Below are positions 31,090 through 41,042 of a stretch of DNA of 64,000 nucleotides, in pieces. How positions within the stretch are numbered: position 1 is the stretch's first letter; each line of letters opens with the position of its first letter. Where the stretch lies: the NCBI GenBank assembly GCA_907165275.2, contig OU015652.1, positions 14,585,001-14,649,000 on the forward strand. The letters run 5' to 3'. Made by a program: the position numbers and the translations under genes. The DNA comes from Zygaena filipendulae (lineage: Eukaryota > Arthropoda > Insecta > Lepidoptera > Zygaenidae). The notes under the pieces were generated by a model, which was given only the letters and a program-made list of their open reading frames with translations, searched no databases and was not told the DNA's origin.

Positions 31090-31581
31090 CACACCGGCAG
31101 AATTAGCGGAACATAAAAAGGCAGAGTATAGAAATAATAACAATATGTATTAAAACAAATTATTTTCATGCATGAAGTAATAAACTAATATACATCTTTT
31201 AACATCGACTTTAAGAAGTTTTTAGTTAAATTTTATTAAAAGTAATCAAAATTGAAAAAAAAATCTCTAGTTTGTGAGAACACAGACAATGTTGCAAATA
31301 AAAGTTGAATCACGAAGGGGAAACACACGTTATTAATCGTTCATTTATTTAGTGTTAAAATCACAGTAATCTTTAATTTGCAACATTATTTGTGTGCCCA
31401 CAAAAAAGTGATTTATTTATTATTATTTTAATAAAATTTAATAATTTAATTACAAACTTTTAAAGTGTTAAAAGATGTATATTAATTTATTACTTCACGT
31501 CTAATTATTATTTGTTTTAATATATATACGTAATTATTTCTATACTCTGCCTTTTTATATTCCGCTAATTCTGCCGGTGTG
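31090..31581. mobile_element. 492-bp MITE with ~115-bp inverted repeats and TA flanks
   Basis: The left end CACACCGGCAGAATTAGCGG and the right end CCGCTAATTCTGCCGGTGTG are exact reverse complements. Pairing continues inward for about 115 bp with few mismatches, through GGCAGAGTATAGAAATAAT and AATATACATCTTTTAACA. TA lies at both edges (31088-31089 and 31582-31583). The TA target and the CACAC terminus shared with the Tc1 element at 22556 point to the Tc1/mariner superfamily. No coding capacity. Confidence 0.9.
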
Positions 31582-31796
31582 TATATATATTTTAGAAAAT
31601 GCTTTACAATGTACCTTTCACTTCCTCCATAGAATATTCATGCAATATTTCCGTCTTTATTTTTTTCGTAAAAAAATGTTATTAATATCGAAACAATGCC
31701 TACAGGCTGTAATATACCGTTTGTATTCAGTATCATGTACCTACAATATACTTATACCTAGTGGAAGAAAGTTTCCTTTTAATATGTATATTTTTG

Positions 31797-32003
31797 TACT
31801 AATATTATAAACGCGAAAGTTTGTAAGTATGTAAGGATGGATGGATGTTTGTTACTCTTTCACGAAAAAACTACTGGATGCATTTAAATGAAACTTTACA
31901 ATAATATAGCTTATACATCAGATTAACACATAGGGTACTTTTTCTCCCGGAATTCCTGCGGGAACTCTGAAATTAACGCGGGTGAAACCGCGGGGCACAA
32001 CTA
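31797..32003 (+). mobile_element. Helitron (Lep1-like), near full length
   Basis: ACTAATATTATAAACGCGAA at the start, a (GGAT)n stretch, CACGAAAAAACTACTGGATG, CCCGGAATTCCTGCGGGAAC and GCGGGTGAAACCGCGG, then CACAACTATTG (mutated CAGCTAGT). Confidence 0.75.
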
Positions 32004-32084
32004 TTGATAAATAAAACAATTATGGTGAGATTATAGACCGACAGCTGATTTATAGTTAGTTTATTTAAATCTGTATTTTAAAAA

Positions 32085-32272
32085 AAGAGTAGAATCCACG
32101 TGTCTGTTCACGCTAATCCACGGAACTACTGAACGAATAATCTTGCTGTTTTCACAGGTTGATTAAGCTTAGCTTAGAGCGTCAAATAGGCTTTGTTTCA
32201 AATAATTCGGATCTCGGGTAAAATGTTATTATTTAAAAGCGTTTTATGCGGGTGAAAACGCAGTACAGTTAT
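32085..32272 (+). repeat. Helitron-like relic, GTAGAATC subfamily
   Basis: GAGTAGAATCCACGTGTCTG, GCTTAGCTTAGAGCGTCAAA, TAGGCTTTGTTTCAAATAAT and GCGGGTGAAAACGCAGTACA. The terminal CTAG is decayed to TATAG. Confidence 0.6.
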
Positions 32273-32776
32273 AGTATAAAATATATCCTTCATCAATCCG
32301 TTCATAATAAATATCATACTCAAGAGTCCACTAATTGAAGTTAAATTCTTGACATAAGGACGACTTTTAACTCAATTAGCCACACAAAATTACACTGGCA
32401 TAATACATAATTGAAGTTAAATTTCTAGCGCTAAATTTACGAGTACATTTGAGGAACTGAGTGGTTAAGCTTTAATTAAGCGCTTGAATTCCTGACTTTG
32501 ACGCTTTAATGTATCTCAAATTGGGCCACATTTTGGGCGACCCGAGGGATGTTATTATTAGACGCGATGTACCAACATTCAGATCTCAAAACACCCAAGG
32601 ACAATCAGCTGAGAGTGGCGTGTCAAAGAATAGTTAGTATTGCTAAGAAAAGAAGCGACACTCTGCCAACTTCATGCCTCCCTACGCCTTGCCCCAACGT
32701 AAACATAAGCTTAGAAGTACCTAATGCTGGCGTGGGTCTTGTAGCTTTGTGTGTTGGACCAGAGAGAAAGTAGTAT
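32273..32776. other. unassigned DNA
   Basis: A 74-codon frame begins at 32549 (MLLLDAMYQHSDLKTPKDNQ) and overlaps the following repeat. It has no known motif and no neighbouring exon-like sequence, so I do not call a gene. Confidence 0.3.
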
Positions 32777-32845
32777 ATTATCTAGAGAGAGCTGTAAGCG
32801 GAGCAGGTGCGCCACGGTTGCAAAGGAAGTTAGAGCAAAAGCTCA
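32777..32845 (+). repeat. short dispersed repeat, also inverted at 54297-54368
   Basis: CTAGAGAGAGCTGTAAGCGG, then GCGCCACGGTTGCAAAGGAA and GTTAGAGCAAAAGCTC, correspond on the other strand to 54297-54368. In that copy GTTAGAGCAAACGCTCTAAC is a perfect palindrome. The family and full length are unknown. Confidence 0.65.
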
Positions 32846-32846
32846 A

Positions 32847-33062
32847 AATATTGGACACATATTATAATATATTCCCTTTTTTACGTAATCAAAAAATAAC
32901 GGCGATAAATTTAATCGAATATCTTGTGACGTCACGAATTGGCACACTTTATATGGGTCATACATCACGAGCCTCCACTCCTAAACTTTAATGCGCTTTA
33001 TCTCAGTATTTTTTTATTAAATCGAAAAAAATACGTTCCTATAATTGGCTACTTGACTTAAT
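32847..33062 (+). mobile_element. CRE-bearing MITE, copy 4 (truncated)
   Basis: Both extreme termini are missing. It keeps TTTTTTACGTAATCAAAAAA, TGACGTCA at 32927-32934 and CTAAACTTTAATGCGCTTTA. It abuts copy 5. Confidence 0.7.
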
Positions 33063-33437
33063 TTTTTTTTAGTCCGTCTTGTAGATTAATAAAAAATATT
33101 GAAAACGTCTTTTTTCTTTTTTTACGTAATCAAAAAATAGCAGCGATATATACATTATTTTTGAAATTTCGTGTGACGTCACAACCCGGTGCACTGAATA
33201 ATGACGTCACGAGTGCGAGTCCCCCACTTTAAACTTTAATGCGCTTTATCTACGTTTATTTTCATTTATTTAAAAGAGCGAAAAAAACGTGTCTGTTATT
33301 TTTTTATATTCTAACTGAAGGACTAATTAGTATTTTGATTTTGATACCCTGAAAAATATCTACCCAATTTTTTTATTATCAAACTGACGGACTCAATAAA
33401 GAACTTTAATTTCCTCACCCTAGCATCATGCCCATTG
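33063..33437 (+). mobile_element. CRE-bearing MITE, copy 5, with doubled right end
   Basis: It starts TAGTCCGTCTTGTAGATTAA and has TGACGTCA at 33174-33181 and 33202-33209. Its right end occurs twice in succession: CTAACTGAAGGACTAATTAG near 33311, and AAACTGACGGACTC near 33389 with a terminal ATGCCCATTG. With copy 4 it forms a tandem, indicating nested insertion or recombination. Confidence 0.75.
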
Positions 33438-33748
33438 TGTACGATTTCCCTTTCATCTTTAATAATTTCTTTGTCTAAACACCGAATCTGCTTCTATACA
33501 AAGAAACAGGGAACAAATGACGCCATCTCAACAATTAATTAAGAACCATCTTTGTTCGAGTAGTGTGATAAAGATCGTTCCTACAAAAGATATTAATCAT
33601 TGCGCGGCACAGGCGCGCACGCTGCGAGATACAAGCCGTCAGCTGCGAGCGGCGGCTTGAGGTTCCGGCTGACGAGTGGGGCTACTGCGATAGCGGGCAG
33701 GCAGGGCTTGGAGGACAGTCATTAGACTGAATAATCACAGGTTAACTT
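33438..33748. other. unassigned DNA with a GC-rich patch
   Basis: 33600-33720 is GC-rich (GCGCACGCTGCGAG, GCGAGCGGCGGCTTGAGG), unlike the local background, and has no repeat signature. It may be unique host DNA; no coding frame is defensible. Confidence 0.35.
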
Positions 33749-33915
33749 TCCCGGAATTCCTGCGGGAACTCTGAAATTAAGGCGGGTGAAACTGCGTAAA
33801 ATTTTGCATACTATACGTTATCAAGGGTACAGAAAATGATAGAGGGTTCTCTTATCCTGGGATTCACGCGAGATCTCCGGAATAAACGCGGGTAAAACTA
33901 CGGGGAACAGCTAGT
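33749..33915 (+). repeat. two tandem Helitron 3' parts
   Basis: The first block CCCGGAATTCCTGCGGGAAC ends at GGTGAAACTGCG without CTAG. The second repeats the plan (AGGGTTCTCTTATCCTGG, GCGGGTAAAACTACGG) and ends GGAACAGCTAG|T. A third scrap (ACACGCGGGTAAAACTGCG) is at about 34050. Confidence 0.65.
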
Positions 33916-34334
33916 CCTAAAGCCCGCTCCACATTCACGCGAGAATCTGGCGAGAACGCATGAAAACCACGAGAAACGCCGGAGAACATCGGCTCCACAA
34001 GACAAGACAATTGCAAAAATTTAGTTCTCGAGAGAATCCCAAAATACACGCGGGTAAAACTGCGAGCATCTGCTATTACTTATTAGTTTATTAAACTCAG
34101 CAGTCTTGATGGTGAATCCCCAAGAGCTGATATCGTCCGCTCCCCACCGGTATCTGTGGCTCCTCATCGACTGTTCGAGACATATTTTGATTGAACTAGA
34201 AAAATAATTACGTGCTCTGTTCTATCATAAAGTAAAAGTACCGTACATACACATGTGTGTACACGCGCAGAAAATTAGAACTTTTTGTAGTACAACGCCA
34301 CTTTGAATTGAAGACTCTTCACTACCGAGTATAA

Positions 34335-35215
34335 TGGCCGGTGTACACTGCCATAAGTAAGTAAGTAAAATTTAAAAACCACGTGTGGACGCCGGCTGGC
34401 AATTAATTAAGTGATTAACCGCCGCACTCAGAGTCAACTTTAATGATTACTTAGTTAAGTATAGATTTTTAAAACAAAACTGCCGCAATCAGACAAGTTT
34501 AATAAATTAATGTTAATTGGCATTTAACTAATTAAGTTACATCTCATTAAATGCCAATTAACATTAATTTACTGAACGTCTCTGATTACGGCAGTTTTGT
34601 TTTAAAAATCTATAATTAACTAAGTAATCATTAAAGTCGACTCTGAGTGCGGCGGTAAGTGGCCATTTGCCTCAGAATAGAAACCAGTTCAATTTTTTGG
34701 CCGGGTTTATATTTCCATAAGACAGCAACATCCAACCGGTGAACATCCATAAGTAAGTTCAACAATATTTATTTATTTATTTATTTATTTATAGTTAATT
34801 ATAACGGTAAAAAAAAAACAATACTTCTTCACCCTAATTGTGGCCGGTTTACACTTAGGTACATAAATAGTAAGCAATTGCGTAAAAAACTACGTGAGGA
34901 CGCCGGCCGGCAAGTAAATGATTAAGTAGCAACTTGCCGCAGGATAGAAACCTCGTCTATTTTTTGGACAGGACAGTACACGTTCACCCGCCCGCTTCGG
35001 TCGTCCTCCATGTCGCCCGCTCTCCACCACCTTATTACTTTCTACTTGCCGCCGTGTGGACGGCGTCGGCCAATAACTATAAGTAGGGTGAAGAATTAAT
35101 GTATTCTTGAACTTACTTACTTATGGACCGTTTGGAGGTTGCTGTCTACTTTTCGATTAAGTAAGTAAGAGGGTAAGCTGAACTTACTTACTAATTTAGA
35201 AGTGTAAACCGGCCA
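34335..35215. mobile_element. PIF/Harbinger-like MITE, composite, TAA flanks
   Basis: The outer termini TGGCCGGTGTACACTG (34335) and AGTGTAAACCGGCCA (to 35215) are inverted. TAA sits immediately outside both (34332-34334 and 35216-35218), matching the 3-bp TWA target of PIF/Harbinger elements. Inside, a second left-type terminus TGGCCGGTTTACACTT occurs at 34841. GGACGCCGGC and TTGCC...CAG.ATAGAAACC blocks are duplicated, so the 881 bp is a dimer or one copy inside another. A (TTTA)n stretch at 34769-34792 separates the halves. Confidence 0.8.
34419..34655. repeat. long hairpin, two 109-bp arms, 19-nt loop
   Basis: Arms at 34419-34527 and 34547-34655 are reverse complements with about seven mismatches. 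Outer ends CCGCCGCACTCAGAGTC and GACTCTGAGTGCGGCGG, inner ends AATTGGCATTTAA and TTAAATGCCAATT. The hairpin is inside the Harbinger-like element and contributes most of its foldback. A transcript would form a long near-perfect double-stranded RNA. Confidence 0.9.
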
Positions 35216-35655
35216 TAAAATAAAGTTGATTACTGCTGTCTCTCCCTATGTATGCTTAGCTTAGATCTTTTAAACTGCGCAACGGATAGATAGATAGAGT
35301 GATTCAAGAGGAAGGTTTATACATATAATTTATTCTGAAATTCCTGCGGGAGCTCCGAAGTTACCGCCGGTGAAACCGTGAGGGACAGCTACATAGTATA
35401 GGTATAATATGTTAAAGAGACTTATATAGAGTAATATAGAATATTACACTTGGCAATTTATTTTTCTGACATGCTTAACTTCAAATAAGTTCAAGACATC
35501 TCTTAAAGTGACATAATTACAAAACACGTTACGAAGACATTCGCATCATCTTTGACGCGAGAAATTTATATATCTTATAGTAACGAGGAGAGGTCCCTAA
35601 GATGACGTTGCCTAGATTATATTCGTGAATTTGTTGAATTGCCATTATAGTATAC
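35216..35655. other. mostly unassigned, with a small Helitron 3' relic
   Basis: 35320-35394 contains TGAAATTCCTGCGGGAGCTC, CCGGTGAAACCGTGAGG and a decayed CAGCTAC end. The rest shows nothing recognisable. Confidence 0.45.
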
Positions 35656-35885
35656 TAGCTGTGCCCCGCGGTTTCACCAGCGGTAATTTCGGAGTTCCCG
35701 CGGGAATTCTGGGATAAAAAGTACCCTATGTCCTTCTCTATACCCCTGACAACATGCATGCCAAATTTCATCCAAATCCGTTCCGCCGTTTTTGCGTGAT
35801 TGAGTAACAAAAATTCACACTTTTGTATGCGCAATTTCATGATGATCGGTTGAGTAGTTGAGGCGTGAAAGCGTAACGAAATAGT
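35656..35885 (-). mobile_element. Helitron (Lep1-like) with a duplicated 5' part
   Basis: Opens CTAGCTGTGCCCCGCGG, core CGGTAATTTCGGAGTTCCCG, then ATGCATGCCAAATTTCATCC. A second GCGCAATTTCATGATGATCG block follows where one would be expected to end, so two related copies have been joined. Confidence 0.75.
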
Positions 35886-35970
35886 TATTCCGGCACTTCT
35901 ATACCTTCTTATGTCCTTGATGCAGTTCAATATTAACTTGGCATTGTCAGAGACATCTCACAATAGGCTT

Positions 35971-36254
35971 GTTAAGGGGTATGAAAATCTAAATTCTATT
36001 TAGTCCGTCTTCTAGATTAATAAAAAATAATAGACCCGTATTTTATGCTTTTTTTTAATTTATTGAAAAAAAAATGAGATGAAACGCATTAAAGTTTAGG
36101 ATTGGGGGTTCTTGGCTGTGTGGTCGATGTTGACGTCACAACGTGCTATAAATAGCACGACGTGACGTCCCGCAACTGTATCTCCATTATTTTTTGATTA
36201 CGTAAAAAATAAAAAATTACATGTCCAATAAAAATAAAAATTTTAAGCCCATTG
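35971..36254 (-). mobile_element. CRE-bearing MITE, copy 6
   Basis: Reads GTTAAGGGGTATGAAAATC at the left and AGCCCATT at the right, with AGTCCGTCTTCTAGATTAA near the left end. TGACGTCA at 36131-36138 is intact; the second site is degraded to TGACGTCC. Confidence 0.7.
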
Positions 36255-36629
36255 TTTTATTAGCAAAAAACAAAAAATAAAAATACATCTTCAAACGAAC
36301 TCATTATAGTTCGTTCGATTAAATGAAAGATTGTCATTAGCGTTCGATTTCATCAAATTGCGAATCTAGATGTTGTTTGTACAAAGCGGAGAAGAGACGC
36401 AAATAATATTGTAATACAAAAAGTAATTAACGACGGGTCGTTTGAATGTTATTAGTTAACAGTGTATCGCGCCAAAAGTACTATAGTTTTGTACTCTACT
36501 GTGCTATAGTAGGTCTAGTTGATATGAAAGAGCTCGAAATATGCGAATATAACGACCGGCTTTGGTCGCTCTTATTAAGTCACGCAGTTGTATAACTTGA
36601 CTTGCCATTTCACGCAGTTTTGCGCGTGT
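36255..36629. other. unassigned DNA
   Basis: No recognised element. A short inverted pair near 36292-36330 (AACGAACTCATTATAGTTCG) is the only structure seen. Confidence 0.3.
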
Positions 36630-36810
36630 TAATGTCGCAGTTTTTACGGGAATACTGTGGGATAATAATACTCATGTCTTTTTCTATATCTCTGAAAAGG
36701 TACACAAAATAATAGGCATGCAAAATTTAATCATGATCGGTTAAGTAGTTAAAGCGCGAAAGAGTATCAAACAAACAAACAAATAAACTCAGATTCTCAT
36801 TATAATATTA
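36630..36810 (-). repeat. Helitron relic
   Basis: TTTTTACGGGAATACTGTGG, GCATGCAAAATTTAATCATG, GCGCGAAAGAGTATCAAACA and a (CAAA)n stretch, then CTCATTATAATATTA. The 3' hairpin end is missing. Confidence 0.6.
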
Positions 36811-37900
36811 CATAAAGTTAGCAAATTTACAAACAACTCATTACCAGACGAAGAAAATATTGCCATATTGATTGAAGAAAGTTAAGACGAGCTCTAAAAA
36901 TACTCCTTGTCAGTATCAATATCAATCTTCTTTATTACATGAAAACAAATGAAATAATACAGAGCAGAGAAAAAAAAATAAAAAAAAAAAATTCTAAAAA
37001 TGCACTATTTCCAACCAACCCACTTATTTGTTATTTTTAAATACGCAAAGAATTCGTTTTTCATATTTATTTTACTGCCGACGACCAGCTGTCTATTGTT
37101 TACACAGATTGTTGCAAGAAAGCTTTCAATTAAGTGTGATGGTGGACTGGGGAGATTGGGCAACAGGGGCAGGTAACCGAGCGGCTGAGGGGACTCGGGT
37201 GTGAAGGGCTCGGCGCGGGCGACACAAAGCTCGGCCGGGCGGCGAGCTTTATTAAAATCTCTCGATTGGAATGAGATAGGTATTAAGTGTATTTCAGTAA
37301 TTCGACACTGTTGTAAAAAAAGTCGAGTCTGTCCAAGTTTTCTTGCAGAGGCCAATTAATTGTTATTGTGTTTGGAAAATAAAAAAATCATCAATTTCCA
37401 ACAATTTTCCAAGGTTTTATCGTTTTAAATTAGTCTTTTTTTTTAAATCTAACTGACGGACTATGTAAAATTTTTGATTCTCATACTTCAACAACATGCT
37501 CATTGCTCAATGCTCATTAGCTGCCATTTCCTTAGCGCTGGGTATACTCGCCACAATACTCAAACCGCAGGTGACACTTTATGGAGTCTGCTAAAAATTA
37601 TATTAGAGCTTTTGAATTCTAAGTAATTTTAGAACTTTTTTCAGGGAGCGGTCAGCGTTGGACCCAAAGAGTATAGTAATTATACCAGTTGGACCAGCCT
37701 TGTTGGAAATTCCGGGAAGGTATTTGTCCAGCTGTGGAATGAGAATGTCGGTTATAAATGAGATGAGAGGATGAGATCCTACCACACTGTACAAAGTGGT
37801 TAATAGTTATTATAATAGTAAGCTATTTTCTTAAATTTGTTTTATCTATTATGTAGAATTATAATTTAATAATAATATATAATAATGTACATATTTAAAA
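36811..37900. other. unassigned DNA; includes a CRE-MITE scrap at 37427-37507
   Basis: 36905-36995 has TCTTCTTTATTACATG and an A-rich tract and may be a LINE tail. 37140-37260 is GC-richer with open minus-strand frames up to 116 codons, but no family motif. 37427-37507 (TCTAACTGACGGACTA, then ACTTCAACAACATGCTCATT) is a right-end fragment of the CRE-bearing MITE family. Confidence 0.4.
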
Positions 37901-37901
37901 A

Positions 37902-38015
37902 CTAGCTGTTCCCCGTGGTTTCACCGGCATTAATTACAATATTCCCGCGGGAATCCCGAGATGAAAACCTATGTCCTTATCTGTACCCCTGACTAAACGC
38001 ATGGAAAATTTTAAC
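37902..38015 (-). repeat. Helitron relic
   Basis: ACTAGCTGTTCCCCGTGG, CGGCATTAATTACAATATTC, CCGCGGGAATCCCGAGATG and GTACCCCTGACTAAACGC; the 5' half is absent. Confidence 0.65.
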
Positions 38016-39649
38016 CGTGGGTTTTTTTTTTTATTTATTTACTTCAGAAAAAAACAAATACATTAACAACATTATACAAGACACTTAAGCCCGAATGATT
38101 TATTTCCTAATTGAAGGCTTGTAAAGGTAAGAGATTAAATATGGATAAAAATAAGTGAAATAAAATACAATACTTGAAATATTAGGTAGGTATGTTACAT
38201 CAGGTATTTTTCCTTCGAAAAATTCCATTAAGTTTGGTTCTCCATTATCATAATATAAAATGATATATTCTTATAACCTATTTCAGTGATTTTACAGCAA
38301 AAATAAGCTCTGTTATTCTAAAAGTAGACTTATCATGTCAATACATGTTAGGTATATAGAGAGTAAGATTGTTTTTATTGTATTTATGTTTTTCTTATTT
38401 ATTGAATTTTGCTTCATTTTGAATTGCGGTAACCAGCTGGATTGGAGGAGTGGTTTTTAGTTTTTTTTTCCCTACGCAACAACCCTTCCAGTAGCTTCGT
38501 TGCACAAACAGATAAATAGCAGTTTTATATTGAAGGTGTATATTATAGGTAAAATGTTAGATAAGTGTTGTAACATCTTCACCGGTACACAAAGCACTTC
38601 CTCTCGAGTAAGGTCGCCATAAATCCCGGAGGCTGTAGCCGGGGACACTCCATTTTTATCACGATGATAAAAAACCGGGGTCTTTGTGAAAAATAAACCG
38701 TTTGAAAATTTTTTTACGAGGTAACGTTTCTCGGGTGCTCCGCAAATTTGTATTCGCGCCACCAAAATTATGTGAAGAAATTGGCTGTCGGCGTGATAAC
38801 AATTTCCCCCGGAACCGCCGAGCTTATTGAGCCCAAGATTGATTGCACGGAAATGGGAAGTAGCCCAGATTTGATCCGCGACCGCCCGCCACGTTTGCAA
38901 TACGCAGCTCTTTGCACAGAAAAAAAAAACCCATCTATATTAACGTAGGTAACGATAATTTCAATTACTTTATAGGATACTAGTCAATATTTGTCACTCA
39001 AGAATACTGTAGTAAATGAATTCCTTAAATAGATTCAGTAGTTTTTGACTTCATCCATTACAAACCAACAAACACAAAAAATCAAATCTTTTCTCTTCAT
39101 AATATTAGTATAGACTAGCGGTTTCCTGGGGTTTCACTCCTCTAGATTTTTTCGCAAACTCCTAAAATAAGTTTTAATATGAACCAGCCTTTACTACTTA
39201 TAATATCAGTGGAACCGGCATTGCGATAAAACTAAAATGATAAAGAACTTCAGAAATTATATGTTTTCAAAAAAAAATTACAAAAAATACTGGCCCGTAC
39301 ATATTGTTCTTTCTGGAAGTCCGTTAAAAATACACTATTCATATAAAAAGTACCGATGCATAAAGGGACAATGGAACAATTATGTCCCACAGCAGGACGA
39401 CAATTTCGACAAAGGTTTCTTTTTTTCTGCTCAATTTAGCCGGAAGGGCACATTCCTAGTACATCGTTAGACACACGTGACTCTGGGCCGGTCTCGTGAC
39501 GTAATTAAGGTCACTTAAGGTCGTTAACGAGGGTTGCTATGCCAGTCCCATCCTGAGGCGTAGCGCAACTTGCAGATATATTAACAATACTGAAGTACAC
39601 TCACTATAAACAACAACTTACGTACGTTACGTACAACTTCTGAATTTCT
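38016..39649. other. unassigned DNA with a GC-richer unique-looking block
   Basis: 38580-38910 shows no repeat signature and holds a 142-codon minus-strand frame (38900-38472, MQTWRAVADQIWATSHFR...), the longest open frame in the window outside clear transposons. I recognise no domain, and the hydrophobic pattern is not distinctive. It could be an exon or chance. 39315-39353 is a 39-bp dispersed sequence shared with 50359-50399. Confidence 0.35.
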
Positions 39650-39772
39650 TCTGCATTAATTTCGGAGTTCCCGCAGCAATTCCGGGAATTCCGCAGCATT
39701 TCCGAAAAAAATTTTTTATGCAAAATTTCATGATGATCGGTTGAGCCGTTAACGCGTGAAAGCGTACCTACG
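39650..39772 (-). repeat. Helitron relic
   Basis: CTGCATTAATTTCGGAGTTC, two GCAGCA/ATTCCG core variants, GCAAAATTTCATGATGATCG and GAGCCGTTAACGCGTGAAAG. No CTAG end. Confidence 0.6.
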
Positions 39773-40894
39773 TATACAAACTTGGATTGAAGAAGTATGA
39801 TTAAAAAAACAGAAATAAATTCACAGAACTTTTTAAACCTAGAAACTTTAATTTTTGTAACTTTTATATTGATTTTAAATAAATAAATAAATAAATTAAC
39901 CAAAGTATACCTAAAATACACCTGCGACACTTTATAAAAGCGAACCAATTGAACTCTCCACTACTACAGCAGGCACGCGGCTTGCGTGCACAAGTGCAGG
40001 AGACGTATTTTTGAATGGTTCGAATATCAAGCGAAATCAATTCACATGCGAAATGAAGTCTCAATCAATCTCATTTTGTCACATTTTTGAATTTTGTTTC
40101 ATTTTACCCAGAATATTACAAACCGGAAGCAAACTCTCATACATTTTAATAAACTGGTACTTAATCGGATTTGAAACGTAACGTTCCTGAAGTTGTCAAA
40201 CTATCACTCATGTCAAATTTTAACTGACATTATGCCACTAAACGTCAAACTTTCGATCGATGAATGCAAAAAAGAGTGCTCAGTCTCACTTGTTGCAGAA
40301 TTCACGTGAAATTGAATTTCAAAAATACTATTTCATGCATTCGCATGCGACAACTAATTCGAATAATTCAAAAATAAGTCCCCGGGGCGCAGCGAGAGTC
40401 GGGGGGGGGGGGGGGGGGGGGGGAACACATTCAAGGTGATATTGTCCGACACGCACACAGCAGCGATAGCCTACACCTCTAGACTTGCCGCTGCGTTGTC
40501 GCGGGGTGCGGGGAAGCACGAAGTTAGCTCAGGCGGAGAGTGTTACTTCTATCCATAGTAATTAGTTACTATTCTTTGCCTGAAGTGAGGCACTAAGGGA
40601 GTTGACAGTCTCACCTACATAATTGTATCACTTGAACTGTTCCGACCTTTATCAAAATGTCAAGGAGAGTCGGCAGAGCGTGACGTTACGAGTTTCACAG
40701 GTGATATGCGATTCAGAGAACCATCGTGACCCATTTAAATGCAGACCTGTGTTAAAGAAGGGACCATAGAGGTAAGACATTCTGTGGGACGGAGCCCGAT
40801 TCAACAAATATTATCTTTTTTGGTAAAATAGAGCACTGTTTATTCAATTGTAATTGCTATAGCAACGAAGATGAATTAACAGACTACAAAGTAA
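39773..40894. other. unassigned DNA containing a poly-G tract
   Basis: No gene or element ends. 40401-40423 is an unbroken run of 23 G, and 40370-40520 around it is GC-rich. (AAAT)n occurs at 39877-39895. The regional minus-strand translation gives a Pro run that is only the poly-G tract. Confidence 0.4.
40401..40423. repeat. 23-nt G homopolymer
   Basis: An uninterrupted G run preceded by GCGAGAGTC and followed by AACACATTC. Such a run would form G-quadruplexes and its exact length is error-prone in any assembly. Confidence 0.9.
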
Positions 40895-41042
40895 GTATTA
40901 TTCTTACTATCCCCGAATGTGTCTGTTTGTTTATCCAATCACGTTGTCAGTTGTACAGAAAAGGGCATATACTTTTTATCCGGTAATTCCCGTGGGAACT
41001 CCAAAATCAAAACGGGTGAAATCGGCGACGAGCATTTAGTTT
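40895..41042 (+). repeat. Helitron relic
   Basis: ACGTTGTCAGTTGTACAGAA, TATCCGGTAATTCCCGTGGG and ACGGGTGAAATCGG, ending in a degraded GAGCATTTAGT. Confidence 0.55.

Noticed and set aside
34760..34800. LINE tail made of (TTTA)n
   Set aside because: No AATAAA-type 3' UTR precedes it; it lies inside the Harbinger-like composite and is a plain microsatellite.
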